Positions 35,359 through 43,744 of a DNA stretch of 64,000 nucleotides are shown in pieces. Made by a program: the position numbers and the translations under genes. A model generated the notes under the pieces. That model had not been told where the DNA came from, searched no databases, and saw only the letters and a list, made by a program, of their open reading frames with translations. The number at the start of each line of letters is the position of its first letter. The first letter of the stretch is position 1. This DNA is from Novosphingobium cyanobacteriorum (GTDB taxonomy: Bacteria; Pseudomonadota; Alphaproteobacteria; Sphingomonadales; Sphingomonadaceae), in the NCBI RefSeq assembly GCF_029436685.1, contig NZ_JAROCY010000017.1, positions 1 to 64,000 of the forward strand, written 5' to 3'.

Positions 35359-36534
35359 TCACGCCGTGGCTTCGCGTCCTGCGGCAGGGCGCGCGAGGCG
35401 GGTGCCGCAGAAGGCCAGCGCAAGCAGGGGCTGGCGGCGCACGAGGAGGAAGCACAGAGTGGACATGGCCAGCACCAGCGCCGAGGCTGCCAGCCATTGC
35501 GCCACCGGCAGCGGCGCACCGGGCAGGAAGCGCGCAAGCAGGGTGACGGTGACCATCGCCCACGTCATGTGGAACAGGTAGATCGCCATTGCGCCTTCGA
35601 CGAGGAAGGCGATGGCACGGCTGGGCCGGTTGGCGACGCGGGCGAGCAGGCGGAAGGCGAGCAGCGACAGCAGCAGCCCGAGCGGCTGCATCACCGCACC
35701 ATCGAGCAGGCGCAGCGGCGGATCGATCTCCATCGGCAGGCCCAGCGCCGGCCGGAACATCGGTTCCAGCCAGAGGTGGACCGCCAGCAGCCCAGCCGTG
35801 GTGAGCAGGTGCGCCCGCAGCGGCAGGTTGAACATGCGCGCGCCCACGCGCCAGTGCCACGCCATCGCGCCCAGCAGGAAGCCGGGTGCATACTGCATAT
35901 AGCGAATGGTCAGCTGGTGTTCGAAGAAGGCTTCGTTGTCCTGCAGTTCGAACAGGTAGACGATCGCCGCCAAGGCCGCGCCCCACAGCGCCAGCACGCC
36001 GAGCAGCGCAGCACCGCCCATGCCTTCGAGGCACAACGCGCGGCGCAGGCGGTCCGACGGCAGTTTCCAGCGCACCGGCAGGATCGAATAGCTGGTGACG
36101 AACATCAGCAGCACGATCAGGAACCAGAGGTGTTCGAAGGCGAGCGGCAATCCGTGGAACCCGCCCGCCCACAGTTCCGACAGGCCGACCTTGAGGTGGT
36201 GCTGGATCACCGCGAGGCTGGCGACGCTGACTGCCAGCGGCACGCCGATGCGCACCCAGCGATCCGCCAGCCAGGAACTGCGGCCCTTCCGTTCACGCAT
36301 CATCGCGGCGAAGAAGCCCGAGAGCATGAAGAAGGCGAACATGCGGAACGAATGGATCGCGCTGAGCGAGAAGCCAATCACCGGGTCTTCACGGAAACCG
36401 GGCGCTTCGGGCGAGAGGATCATGATCGCCGTGGTGGCGACATGAAAAGGGATTCCCAGCAGCAGGAACAGCGCGCGCGCAGCGTCCAGGTGGTGAAGCC
36501 TCGATTCAGTCCCGGCCATTGCCGAACGGTCCAT
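35359..36534 (-). CDS. Membrane acyltransferase, OpgC/acyltransferase-3 type
   Basis: A protein of about 391 aa with roughly ten membrane helices. LHHLDAARALFLLLGIPFH near the start carries the D-x-x-R followed by a histidine seen in acyltransferase-3 proteins. FFMLSGFFAAMM and HLWFLIVLLMFV are also typical, as in OpgC/MdoC-like proteins that succinylate or acetylate glycans. The acceptor is unknown. The ATG at 36534 is preferred; 36519 and 36594 are also possible. The gene is alone. Confidence 0.82.
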   Translation of the reverse strand: MDRSAMAGTESRLHHLDAARALFLLLGIPFHVATTAIMILSPEAPGFREDPVIGFSLSAIHSFRMFAFFMLSGFFAAMMRERKGRSSWLADRWVRIGVPLAVSVASLAVIQHHLKVGLSELWAGGFHGLPLAFEHLWFLIVLLMFVTSYSILPVRWKLPSDRLRRALCLEGMGGAALLGVLALWGAALAAIVYLFELQDNEAFFEHQLTIRYMQYAPGFLLGAMAWHWRVGARMFNLPLRAHLLTTAGLLAVHLWLEPMFRPALGLPMEIDPPLRLLDGAVMQPLGLLLSLLAFRLLARVANRPSRAIAFLVEGAMAIYLFHMTWAMVTVTLLARFLPGAPLPVAQWLAASALVLAMSTLCFLLVRRQPLLALAFCGTRLARPAAGREATA

Positions 36535-36625
36535 TCCGACAAATGGCGCAGCCACGCTGCGCAACCTGCGCGCCGATAAGGACCGGAACCGCATCCGTCC
36601 AGTCCGTTATTTGGGCGATCCCGGA

Positions 36626-36667
36626 GGCGGCACCGGCCCGCTCCCCAGCCGAATGTCCAACTGGGCC
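36626..36667. repeat. Second copy of the dispersed repeat at 20559-20653
   Basis: GGCGGCACCGGCCCGCTCCC, a variable base or two, then AATGTCCAACTG matches the reverse complement of 20612-20653 with one indel and a few mismatches. Only one arm of the inverted repeat is well kept here; a degenerate GGGCCGGGGTGAGC follows at about 36691. Confidence 0.7.
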
Positions 36668-36750
36668 ATCCATTCAGGATACTCGCGTGGAGGGCCGGGG
36701 TGAGCTGGCAGGCACCGCACCATCCGAAACGAGAGTTTCGGATCGGACAC

Positions 36751-37122
36751 TCAGGCCGCGAAACGCCGGACCGGGGCCTTTTCCTTTTCAACACGTTCCA
36801 TCTGGCCGATGGCATAATCGGCGATTAGGCGGGCGAAATTGCCTTCATCCAAAGGGATATCGAATTCCAGGCCCGAGGTGGCCGGTTCCGACCAGACGAC
36901 GAAAGCTGTCATCGCGCGGTCAAGGCCCGGCAGCATCAGGGTGACGGATTCGCCTTCGCGCTGCAGCCCTATGCCTTCGATCCGCGCACCGAACGGTGTG
37001 AGATCCTTAAGCATCACCGTAGACCGTGTCAGTCCGTGCTTGCAGCGCACCGGAAGTTCAACGCCGATGCGGGCCGCGCGGCGCAGGCCACCAAAATCGC
37101 CGCCGTGAAAATCGAGGCTCAT
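36751..37122 (-). CDS. PilZ domain protein
   Basis: A 123-aa protein starting MSLDFHGGDFGG at 37122. The cyclic di-GMP motif is RRAARIGVELPVRC (R-x-x-x-R) and LKDLTPFGARIEG (D-x-T-x-x-G), followed by VTLMLPGLDRAMTAFVVWSE and LEFDIPLD. It likely acts as a soluble c-di-GMP receptor. The target is unknown. A longer frame to 37278 lacks family similarity. Confidence 0.82.
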   Translation of the reverse strand: MSLDFHGGDFGGLRRAARIGVELPVRCKHGLTRSTVMLKDLTPFGARIEGIGLQREGESVTLMLPGLDRAMTAFVVWSEPATSGLEFDIPLDEGNFARLIADYAIGQMERVEKEKAPVRRFAA

Positions 37123-37415
37123 CCGCCGTCTCCGCCCAATTGTGTTTACCAGTTCCGGGAAGGACGGCGGCGCCCGATTAGGTTTTACGCCATAGGGGAT
37201 CGTACCGAAGGCGGCGATGGGTGATCTTAGGTGAAAGGAACCGGCTCTGCCCCATGCCTGCCAGGCCCTCATGAGCAAAGGCGAGGCATCGCTGCTGACG
37301 ATAACATGCCGGTATGCACCGGACTGTCATTTGCACCATAGGCCGTTGGCACATTCGCAGTTGTCGGTGCGCCACCGGCGCTCGGATGGTGCAGGACGGT
37401 CGGCCGAAGTATCTT

Positions 37416-38555
37416 TCAACAGGCCTGGCTGGCAGATTGCATCCCTTGGAATGCGACGGTCCCCGCCGGAACAAGTTGCGCGCGGCCGGCCACATCATGG
37501 ATCAGGGTGGACCAGCCTTGGGCGAAGGACTGACGTGAGAAACGGGCGATGGATCGGGCCAAGCGCTGCTGGCGCAGGGCGCGTTCTGCCGAGGTGAGCG
37601 CCACGAGACGGTTCATCTGCGCGGCGATGGCATCGGCATCGTGGCAGGGCGCGACGAGCGCGCCTTCGCCGGCCACTTCCTCAAGCACGCTGTCCGCGGT
37701 GACAAGCGGGACGAGGCCACGGGCAATGGCTTCCGCCACGGGGACGCCGAATCCTTCGAGCCGGCTCATCAGCACGAAGCCGGAGGCCGCGCCATAAAGC
37801 CACTGCAGTTCCGCATCGGTGACATAGGGTAGCAGGATCACGCCCGGAGTGGACGCGGCAACCGCAGCCACGGCATCGGCGCCGGGTTCGCGCGCGCCGC
37901 AGATGACATAGGACACGCCCGACTGGTGGAGGCCCGAACGGGCAAACGCTTCGATCGAGGTCGCCTGGTTCTTGCGATTGCCAACGCTGCCGACTGTGAG
38001 CAGAAAAGGGCCGGGAATGGCGACCGGATCCCCCTGCCCGCCGATTTCGGCGCGGATTGCGGGGTAAATCACGCGCATGTCGGAGTTATCGCCATAGAGA
38101 TCGCGATAGGCGTCCATCGAGGCCTGGCTGACGAAGACCATGCGGGCATCTGCGCGTGAGACAACGGCGTAGGCGCGCCGATAGAGATCGCAAACGGCGG
38201 GGGTGAACAGTTCCGGATGGGTGAGCGGACCGAGATCGTGGCACAGCACGATGTCGCTGGCGCGCAGCGCGGCGTGGACGACGGTGGACGGGTCCATATG
38301 CAACATCGGTCGCCGGCTTCGGAGTGCGGCAACAGTACTGTCACCATAGCGGGCGCGCAGACCATCTTCGATAGCGAGTGCACGTCCTAGCAACTTCGCC
38401 CTCAGTCCTACCGGAGGACGATTGGCGGCAAGTCGCCAATAATAAACCGAGCCAACAAGATGACCCTGATCTTCGAGAATATCACGGCCGACAAAGTATT
38501 TTCCGGTGCGATTGTAGATCGCCAGCGAGAAATCGACATCAATTATCGAAGTCAT
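37416..38555 (-). CDS. Glycosyltransferase family 4-like protein
   Basis: A 379-aa GT-B enzyme. The donor-binding C-domain has LLTVGSVGNRKNQATSIEAFA, the E-x7-E motif EGFGVPVAEA near residue 277, and AELQWLYGAASGFVLMS. The N-domain starts unusually with MTSIIDVDFSLAIYNRTGK, seen in GT4 mannosyltransferases of polysaccharide loci. Sugar and acceptor are unknown. It stands apart from any capsule cluster, next to an AT-rich spacer. The 293 bases downstream (37123-37415) show no gene. Confidence 0.85.
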   Translation of the reverse strand: MTSIIDVDFSLAIYNRTGKYFVGRDILEDQGHLVGSVYYWRLAANRPPVGLRAKLLGRALAIEDGLRARYGDSTVAALRSRRPMLHMDPSTVVHAALRASDIVLCHDLGPLTHPELFTPAVCDLYRRAYAVVSRADARMVFVSQASMDAYRDLYGDNSDMRVIYPAIRAEIGGQGDPVAIPGPFLLTVGSVGNRKNQATSIEAFARSGLHQSGVSYVICGAREPGADAVAAVAASTPGVILLPYVTDAELQWLYGAASGFVLMSRLEGFGVPVAEAIARGLVPLVTADSVLEEVAGEGALVAPCHDADAIAAQMNRLVALTSAERALRQQRLARSIARFSRQSFAQGWSTLIHDVAGRAQLVPAGTVAFQGMQSASQAC

Positions 38556-38811
38556 TTTTCCGAACCATCACCTAGTGAGCGATGATCCACTAAACAATAC
38601 GATCATGATTCACAATAATGCATCGATTAAATACACCACCAATTTAAAATATAAGTATTTATCATTACCGAGATATATTGCTATATATACAGAATGAAAT
38701 CTGAATATGTAATTATTTATTACATATTATCGGAAATATAGATCATCATTAGGTAATTAATATTGCAAAATCGTGACACATGGGAAGTCAGCCCTTTGGC
38801 GAGATGGCAAT
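38556..38811. other. AT-rich spacer between two glycosyltransferase genes
   Basis: About 256 bases with GC far below the surroundings, especially 38590-38770 (runs such as TTAAAATATAAGTATTTATC and ATATATTGCTATATATACAG). No gene is seen. It must hold the promoter of the minus-strand GT4 gene and looks like a horizontally acquired or silencer-bound segment. Confidence 0.7.
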
Positions 38812-39978
38812 TCAGGCGAGCAGCACAGCTAGTCGGGCCGTGACCGCGCTTTCATACGCTGCGGCCGGCGCACGGAACTGCGGAGCGGCGGTGCGGGCAC
38901 GCTGTTGCAGGGCTTCGTCGGCGGCGAGTGCCGTCAGGTCAGTCTGCGCAGAGACCGTGTGGGCAAGGCCGGTCGCCGCCAGTGCGCGGGCGGTGAGGCG
39001 TTGTTCGATGTTGGCGGGAGCGATGGCCAGCGGGAGGCCCGCAGCCAGCGCCAGAGACACAAGCCCCTGCCCACCGGCGCAGACCACCAGGCGGGCCTGC
39101 CGCACGATTTCGGCAGGGGGCAAGGGATGCGCCAGCAGGCCGATCCCCGTGGCGGAAAGCGCATCGGCCTGAGATGGTGAAAGGCCCGGGGCATGGAGGC
39201 CGACGCGCAGGCCTGCGCCTGCGGCACGGGCCAGCGCGGCGGCGGCGGCGGATTCAGGCCTGAGACCGGGGAGATAGGCAAAGACCGCATTGCCGGGTGG
39301 GCCCGGCTGCAGGGGCGTTGCGCCGGAGAGGAAAGGCGGCAGCAGCGCTTCGGCGCGGCGGCCGGCGTAGGGATCAAGCAGGGGAAAGGCGCCGGGGAGC
39401 ATGGCCTCTGCGGCGATGAGTTCTGGCAGGCGGGCAAGCTGCGGGCGGCCGAGCCTTTCGAGCGCGCGGTTGATGACGTCGAGGAGCATGGGCTCTGCCA
39501 CGAGCGGCCTTGCATCGGGCGCGAAGGGTGGGAAGCACGGGCCATCCGCAGGTGGCACGGTGAAGCCGGTACCCACGGCCATGCGCGGCATGTGGCCACG
39601 CGCGGCGAGAAGCGCCAGCGGGGCGAAATCTGCGATCAGCGCATCGGGTGCGCAATCGGCCAGCAGGCCATCCCATGCGCGCAGGAGGTATTCCACGCTG
39701 CCCGAGTCCGTGAAGCCGAGGTTGGCAAGGACATCGCCGAAGCTGGCGGGTTCACCCAGCGGATCGGCCCCGCCATGCCGCCACAGGCCGGGCCAGACCG
39801 GCGCCTGGCGCAGGGCAACACGCCCTTCCAGATCGCGTGCATTGCGAAAGGCATCGGGCCGCTGCACCGCGAGGGTGACGTGGTGCCCGGCATCGAGCAG
39901 GCCGCGCGAGATGGCGGCCAGACGCGCGGCGTGACCACTGTTACCCCCCAGTTCCCATGCCAGAAGTATGCGCGCCAT
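38812..39978 (-). CDS. Glycosyltransferase, UDP-glucuronosyltransferase (GT1/MGT)-like
   Basis: A 388-aa GT-B protein starting MARILLAWELGGNSGHAARLAAISRGL, the start of GT1/GT28-type enzymes. The C-terminal donor site has LVVCAGGQGLVSLALAAGLPLAIAPANIEQ, matching the HGG...P...EQ pattern of UDP/TDP-sugar binding with C-A-G-G for H-G-G. The acceptor is unknown. The residue change at the usual histidine may alter donor use. It is monocistronic. Confidence 0.78.
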   Translation of the reverse strand: MARILLAWELGGNSGHAARLAAISRGLLDAGHHVTLAVQRPDAFRNARDLEGRVALRQAPVWPGLWRHGGADPLGEPASFGDVLANLGFTDSGSVEYLLRAWDGLLADCAPDALIADFAPLALLAARGHMPRMAVGTGFTVPPADGPCFPPFAPDARPLVAEPMLLDVINRALERLGRPQLARLPELIAAEAMLPGAFPLLDPYAGRRAEALLPPFLSGATPLQPGPPGNAVFAYLPGLRPESAAAAALARAAGAGLRVGLHAPGLSPSQADALSATGIGLLAHPLPPAEIVRQARLVVCAGGQGLVSLALAAGLPLAIAPANIEQRLTARALAATGLAHTVSAQTDLTALAADEALQQRARTAAPQFRAPAAAYESAVTARLAVLLA

Positions 39979-40049
39979 CCGTCCCCCTATCGCGGAAGAC
40001 TACCCTTCAACACGAGGGATGCGAACGGATTTATGCTGCTCAGGCTGCT

Positions 40050-40583
40050 TCAGCGTGAGGCGCTGGCCACCTGCATCGGGCCTTTACCGGGGAAAACCTG
40101 GGTGCCGATGGAATCGAGCGCGAGGCGGTAGCTCTTGACCACAAGGGCGAAGACGGACGGATCGATCCCCTCGCCCGTGATCACGTCCCACGTGACGTTG
40201 AGCGACTTGTCGTCGTTGACCGAGACCGCACCGAAGCGGTTATCCCGCACGAAGGCGGCGGCCTGGGTGGCGCCAAAGGGGCGTTCGGGCATGAAACCCG
40301 CATTGAACTGCAGCGACTGGCAGCCTTCGTGCGTCACCTCGTTGCAATCGTAGAACACCACCAGCGTCTGCCAGCCGCCGATATCCGCCTTCACCAGCGG
40401 ATCGCCGGCATCGTCCTGGCCAAGCTGCGCGGTGTAGCCGGCAGCCTGGAGCGCGACGACGATGGACTGGGGACGGGTGGCGGAAACAGTATCGGCAGGC
40501 GCTGGAGCGGCCACTGCAGGCAGGGGAGCCAGCATGGCAATGGGCGCAATGATCCTGCAGATCGAGTCGCGAAACGACTTCAT
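40050..40583 (-). CDS. Exported YbjN-domain protein
   Basis: A 177-aa protein with a signal peptide (CRIIAPIAMLAPLPAVAAPAPA). The body fits the YbjN/sensory transduction regulator family: SIVVALQAAGYTAQLGQDDAG, LVVFYDCNEVTHEGCQSLQF, AFVRDNRFGAVSVNDDKSL. Two cysteines may form a disulfide in the periplasm. The exact function is unknown. The ATG at 40583 was chosen because the signal peptide begins there. Confidence 0.75.
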   Translation of the reverse strand: MKSFRDSICRIIAPIAMLAPLPAVAAPAPADTVSATRPQSIVVALQAAGYTAQLGQDDAGDPLVKADIGGWQTLVVFYDCNEVTHEGCQSLQFNAGFMPERPFGATQAAAFVRDNRFGAVSVNDDKSLNVTWDVITGEGIDPSVFALVVKSYRLALDSIGTQVFPGKGPMQVASASR

Positions 40584-40660
40584 GGCGGGGCATCCTCGGG
40601 AATTTGTCTTTGTTGTTGCCCGCAGGCTCTCACAAAGACCGGGATGCGGCAAGCGCCTAT

Positions 40661-41413
40661 TTAATGGAGGAAAGCCACGAGTTCACGGCCCATTTCGGGC
40701 ACGGTGACGCTGCTCATGTGCGTGCCGGGCACGGTGGCGCGGCTTGCGTGGAGGAGCGCGGCGGCGAGATTGTCCGCCGAGCCGTTGTCGTCGTCCTTGT
40801 CTCCGCACAGGACCAGCGTGGGCATGGTGATGGCGGCAAGCGCGGCGGGCGCGGTGTCTTCCATCGAGCCCAGGAGCAGGCGCGCGGCGACGCGATCGAC
40901 GTTCATCGTCTTGAGGAACTGCTGCGAGACGTATGCCGGATCGCCGGGGCGGATGGTACCGAAGCGATCGATTACATCCACGAAGAAATCCTGGCGCTTG
41001 GCCCAGCCCGCCAGCCCTTCAAGCCCCATGCCCGCCAGCACGAGGCGGCGCGGGCGCATGCCGCGGATGACGCTGCGCGCCGCGGTGCGCGCGCCAAGCG
41101 AGAAGCCGACGAGATCGTAATCGGTAAGGTTCAGGTGGGCGATGAGGGCTTCGGCATCGAGGGCGAGGACATCGGCCGGATAGGCTGCGGGATCGTGCGG
41201 TGCCTCGCTTTGCCCGTGGACGCGCAGATCGGGCATCAGGCATTCGAACCCGGCAGCGGTGAGCTGTGCCGCCGTGCCGAACTTGATCCAGTTGACCTGC
41301 GCCGAGGAGAACAGGCCGTGGAGCAGGACGACGGGCCGCCCTGCCCCCATGCGATGAAGCGCGAGGCGCGTGCCGCCGTGGCCGGTGAAGAATTCGGTGA
41401 CAGGTTCGGTCAT
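40661..41413 (-). CDS. Alpha/beta hydrolase
   Basis: A 250-aa single-domain hydrolase. PVVLLHGLFSSAQVNW gives the oxyanion strand, LVGFSLGARTAA the nucleophile serine near residue 103, LVLCGDKDDDNG the acid, and VPGTHMSSV the histidine. The substrate is unknown. The start overlaps the TauE/SafE gene by four bases (ATGA), so the two are coupled. Confidence 0.88.
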   Translation of the reverse strand: MTEPVTEFFTGHGGTRLALHRMGAGRPVVLLHGLFSSAQVNWIKFGTAAQLTAAGFECLMPDLRVHGQSEAPHDPAAYPADVLALDAEALIAHLNLTDYDLVGFSLGARTAARSVIRGMRPRRLVLAGMGLEGLAGWAKRQDFFVDVIDRFGTIRPGDPAYVSQQFLKTMNVDRVAARLLLGSMEDTAPAALAAITMPTLVLCGDKDDDNGSADNLAAALLHASRATVPGTHMSSVTVPEMGRELVAFLH

Positions 41414-42192
41414 GACGTCAGCAGCTTCCAACCCGAGAAGACGAGGACGGCGGCGAGCGCAGGGCGCAGCAGGTGATCGGGCGCGCGGCTGGAGAGCATG
41501 CTGCCGATGACCGCGCCGGGCAGCGAGCCGAGCAGCAGGTTGAGCAGCAGCCACAGGTCCACATCGCCGATGAACCAGTGGCCGAAGCCGGCGACCAGGG
41601 TGAGCGGCACGGCGTGGGCAATGTCCGTCCCCACGATCCGCGCCACGCGCAGCGCAGGGTAGAGCACCAGCAGCACGGTGACGCCGATGGCGCCCGCCCC
41701 GACCGAGGAGATCGACACGGCGACGCCAAGCCCCACACCAAGCGCGACGGTGGGGATCAGCGCCTCGCGATCATCGAGCCGGTCATGGCTCTTGGCGAAG
41801 ACGGCGATCTTCTTCTGCGCCAGCGTGGCCACGGCGGTGGCAATCAGCATCACGCCGAGCACGGTCATGATGACGTGGCCGGTTTCCTTGCCCAGCTTGC
41901 CGAATGTGGAGACGGCGATGAGCGTGACGATCGCCGCCGGCACGCTGCCCATGGCGAGGCGGCGCATGATGTGCCAGTCCACGGTTTCGCGCTGGTGATG
42001 CACGGCGGAACCGGCCATCTTGGTGATCGAGGCGAAGAGCAGGTCGGTGCCGACGGCGGTTTCCGGCTTGATCCCGAACATGAGGATGAGCAGCGGGGTC
42101 ATCAGCGAGCCCCCGCCGACGCCGGTAAGCCCCACGAGTATGCCGACCATCAGGCCGGCGATGCCGTGAAGCAGATCCAGATGTTCCAGCAT
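41410..42192 (-). CDS. TauE/SafE family sulfite/organic anion exporter
   Basis: A 260-aa membrane protein with about eight helices. The first TauE repeat is GILVGLTGVGGGSLMTPLLILMFGI, read in parts; the second is SISSVGAGAIGVTVLLVL. GTDLLFASITKMAGSAVHHQRETVDW and GTDIAHAVPLTLVAG are typical. Members export sulfite or sulfur-containing and other organic anions. The start at 42192 has AGGGGACG upstream. Confidence 0.88.
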   Translation of the reverse strand: MLEHLDLLHGIAGLMVGILVGLTGVGGGSLMTPLLILMFGIKPETAVGTDLLFASITKMAGSAVHHQRETVDWHIMRRLAMGSVPAAIVTLIAVSTFGKLGKETGHVIMTVLGVMLIATAVATLAQKKIAVFAKSHDRLDDREALIPTVALGVGLGVAVSISSVGAGAIGVTVLLVLYPALRVARIVGTDIAHAVPLTLVAGFGHWFIGDVDLWLLLNLLLGSLPGAVIGSMLSSRAPDHLLRPALAAVLVFSGWKLLTS

Positions 42193-42436
42193 TCGTCCCC
42201 CTGTGGTCCCGTGGCCGGGTCCCATAATCCCCGCGGCGGTCCATACCGGCGGGAGCCGGGAACCTGCAACGGGAAAATCTCTACTTCATGGATTGAATTG
42301 GCGCGGGTTTCCCTCAGCCGGACAGGACCCCCCGTAGTTTGCCAACGCGCGGAAACGCGGGGAGTTTCATCGCTTCACTGGCGCGGCAGGGCGTTTGGAC
42401 GCGGATGCGCGATCGGCAGATCGGGCGACTGGCACG

Positions 42437-42470
42437 AAAAGACCCGGCCCGCACGGGTGCGGGCCGGGTC
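42437..42470 (-). terminator. Rho-independent terminator of asd
   Basis: GACCCGGCCCGC / GCGGGCCGGGTC form a 12-14 bp stem, then TTTTCG on the minus strand. It lies 26 bases past the asd stop. The rest of 42193-42495 has no gene. Confidence 0.9.
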
Positions 42471-42495
42471 CTTGCGGTTGGCCATGAAGAAGGGA

Positions 42496-43521
42496 TCAGC
42501 CCTTCTTGAGGTGGCGGCGGCCGAGCAGTTCGGCGATCTGCACCGCGTTGAGCGCCGCGCCCTTGCGCAGGTTGTCCGACACGCACCACAGCGACAGGCC
42601 GTTGTCCACGGTGCTGTCATCGCGCACGCGCGAGACGAAGGTGGCGAAATCACCGACGCATTCGATCGGCGTGACGTAACCACCGTCCTCGCGCTTGTCG
42701 ATCAGCATGACGCCCGGCGCCTCGCGCAGGATTTCCTGCGCCTTTTCAGCGGGCAGCTCTTCCTCGAATTCGATGTTCACGGCTTCGGAATGGCCGACGA
42801 AGACCGGCACGCGCACGCAGGTGGCGGTAAGCTTGATCTTGGGATCAAGGATCTTCTTGGTTTCCGCGACCATCTTCCATTCTTCCTTGGTCGAGCCATC
42901 GTCAAGGAACACGTCGATGTGCGGGATCACGTTGAAGGCGATCTGCTTGGTGAACTTCCTGGGCTCGATCGGATCGTTGACGAAGATGGCGCGGCTCTGT
43001 TCGAACAGTTCATCCATGCCTTCCTTTCCTGCGCCGGAAACCGACTGGTAGGTGGCGACAACGACGCGCTTGATCTTCGCCACATCGTGCAGCGGCTTGA
43101 GCGCCACAACCAGCTGCGCGGTGGAGCAGTTGGGGTTGGCGATGATGTTGCGCGCGGTGTAGCCGTCGATGGCGTCCGGGTTCACCTCGGGCACGATCAG
43201 CGGCACGTCCGGGTCCATGCGATAGAGCGACGAGTTGTCAATCACCACGCAGCCCTGCGAGGCTGCCTTGGGCGCATAGATCTTGGTCGGGCCAGAACCG
43301 GCGGCGAAGAGCGCGATGTCCCAGCCGGTGAAATCGAAGTGCTCGACGTTCTGCACCTTGAGCATCTTGCCGGTCTCGCCGAACTCGATCTCGGTGCCCT
43401 GCGAACGCGAGGACGCCAGCACGGCGATCTCGTCGCAGGGAAACTCGCGCTCGGCGAGGATGTTGAGCATTTCGCGGCCGACATTCCCCGTCGCACCGAC
43501 GACAACAACCCGGTAACCCAT
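42496..43521 (-). CDS. asd: Aspartate-semialdehyde dehydrogenase
   Basis: A 341-aa enzyme of the lysine/threonine/methionine pathway that reduces aspartyl phosphate to the semialdehyde. The NADP site is VVGATGNVGREML at residues 7-19, the catalytic cysteine lies in NIIANPNCSTAQL near 132, and the catalytic histidine is in RVPVFVGHSEAVNIEF near 245. dapF of the same pathway lies 11 kb to the right. It is monocistronic. Confidence 0.97.
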   Translation of the reverse strand: MGYRVVVVGATGNVGREMLNILAEREFPCDEIAVLASSRSQGTEIEFGETGKMLKVQNVEHFDFTGWDIALFAAGSGPTKIYAPKAASQGCVVIDNSSLYRMDPDVPLIVPEVNPDAIDGYTARNIIANPNCSTAQLVVALKPLHDVAKIKRVVVATYQSVSGAGKEGMDELFEQSRAIFVNDPIEPRKFTKQIAFNVIPHIDVFLDDGSTKEEWKMVAETKKILDPKIKLTATCVRVPVFVGHSEAVNIEFEEELPAEKAQEILREAPGVMLIDKREDGGYVTPIECVGDFATFVSRVRDDSTVDNGLSLWCVSDNLRKGAALNAVQIAELLGRRHLKKG

Positions 43522-43744
43522 TGTCTTACTCCCTCAGGCCCGAAGGCTCGGGCCGTTCCCTAGCGGCTGGTGCCGACCAGCCAAGTTAAAAACGCTTTTG
43601 CCGGAGACACCCCGGCTTGGACGCGAAACTGTTCGGGGTGGCGGTGGGGCTTCGCCTTGCGGGTGGCTTGGAACCCCAGCCCCAACCCCCTCCCCAATCG
43701 GGCGGGGGCTTCCTCTGCATGTTTCCCGAGCATTGCGGATCAGA
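43522..43744. other. Intergenic region between asd and the DPP-IV-like gene
   Basis: 223 bases without a gene. It holds a repeat-like GC block (43677-43712, CCCCAGCCCCAACCCCCTCC and on) similar in kind to the one at 13195-13310, and must contain the asd promoter near 43530-43600. Confidence 0.4.

Noticed and set aside
41473..43563. A 696-residue plus-strand frame across tauE and asd
   Set aside because: It spans two recognised genes, a terminator and an intergenic region, and has no domain signature.
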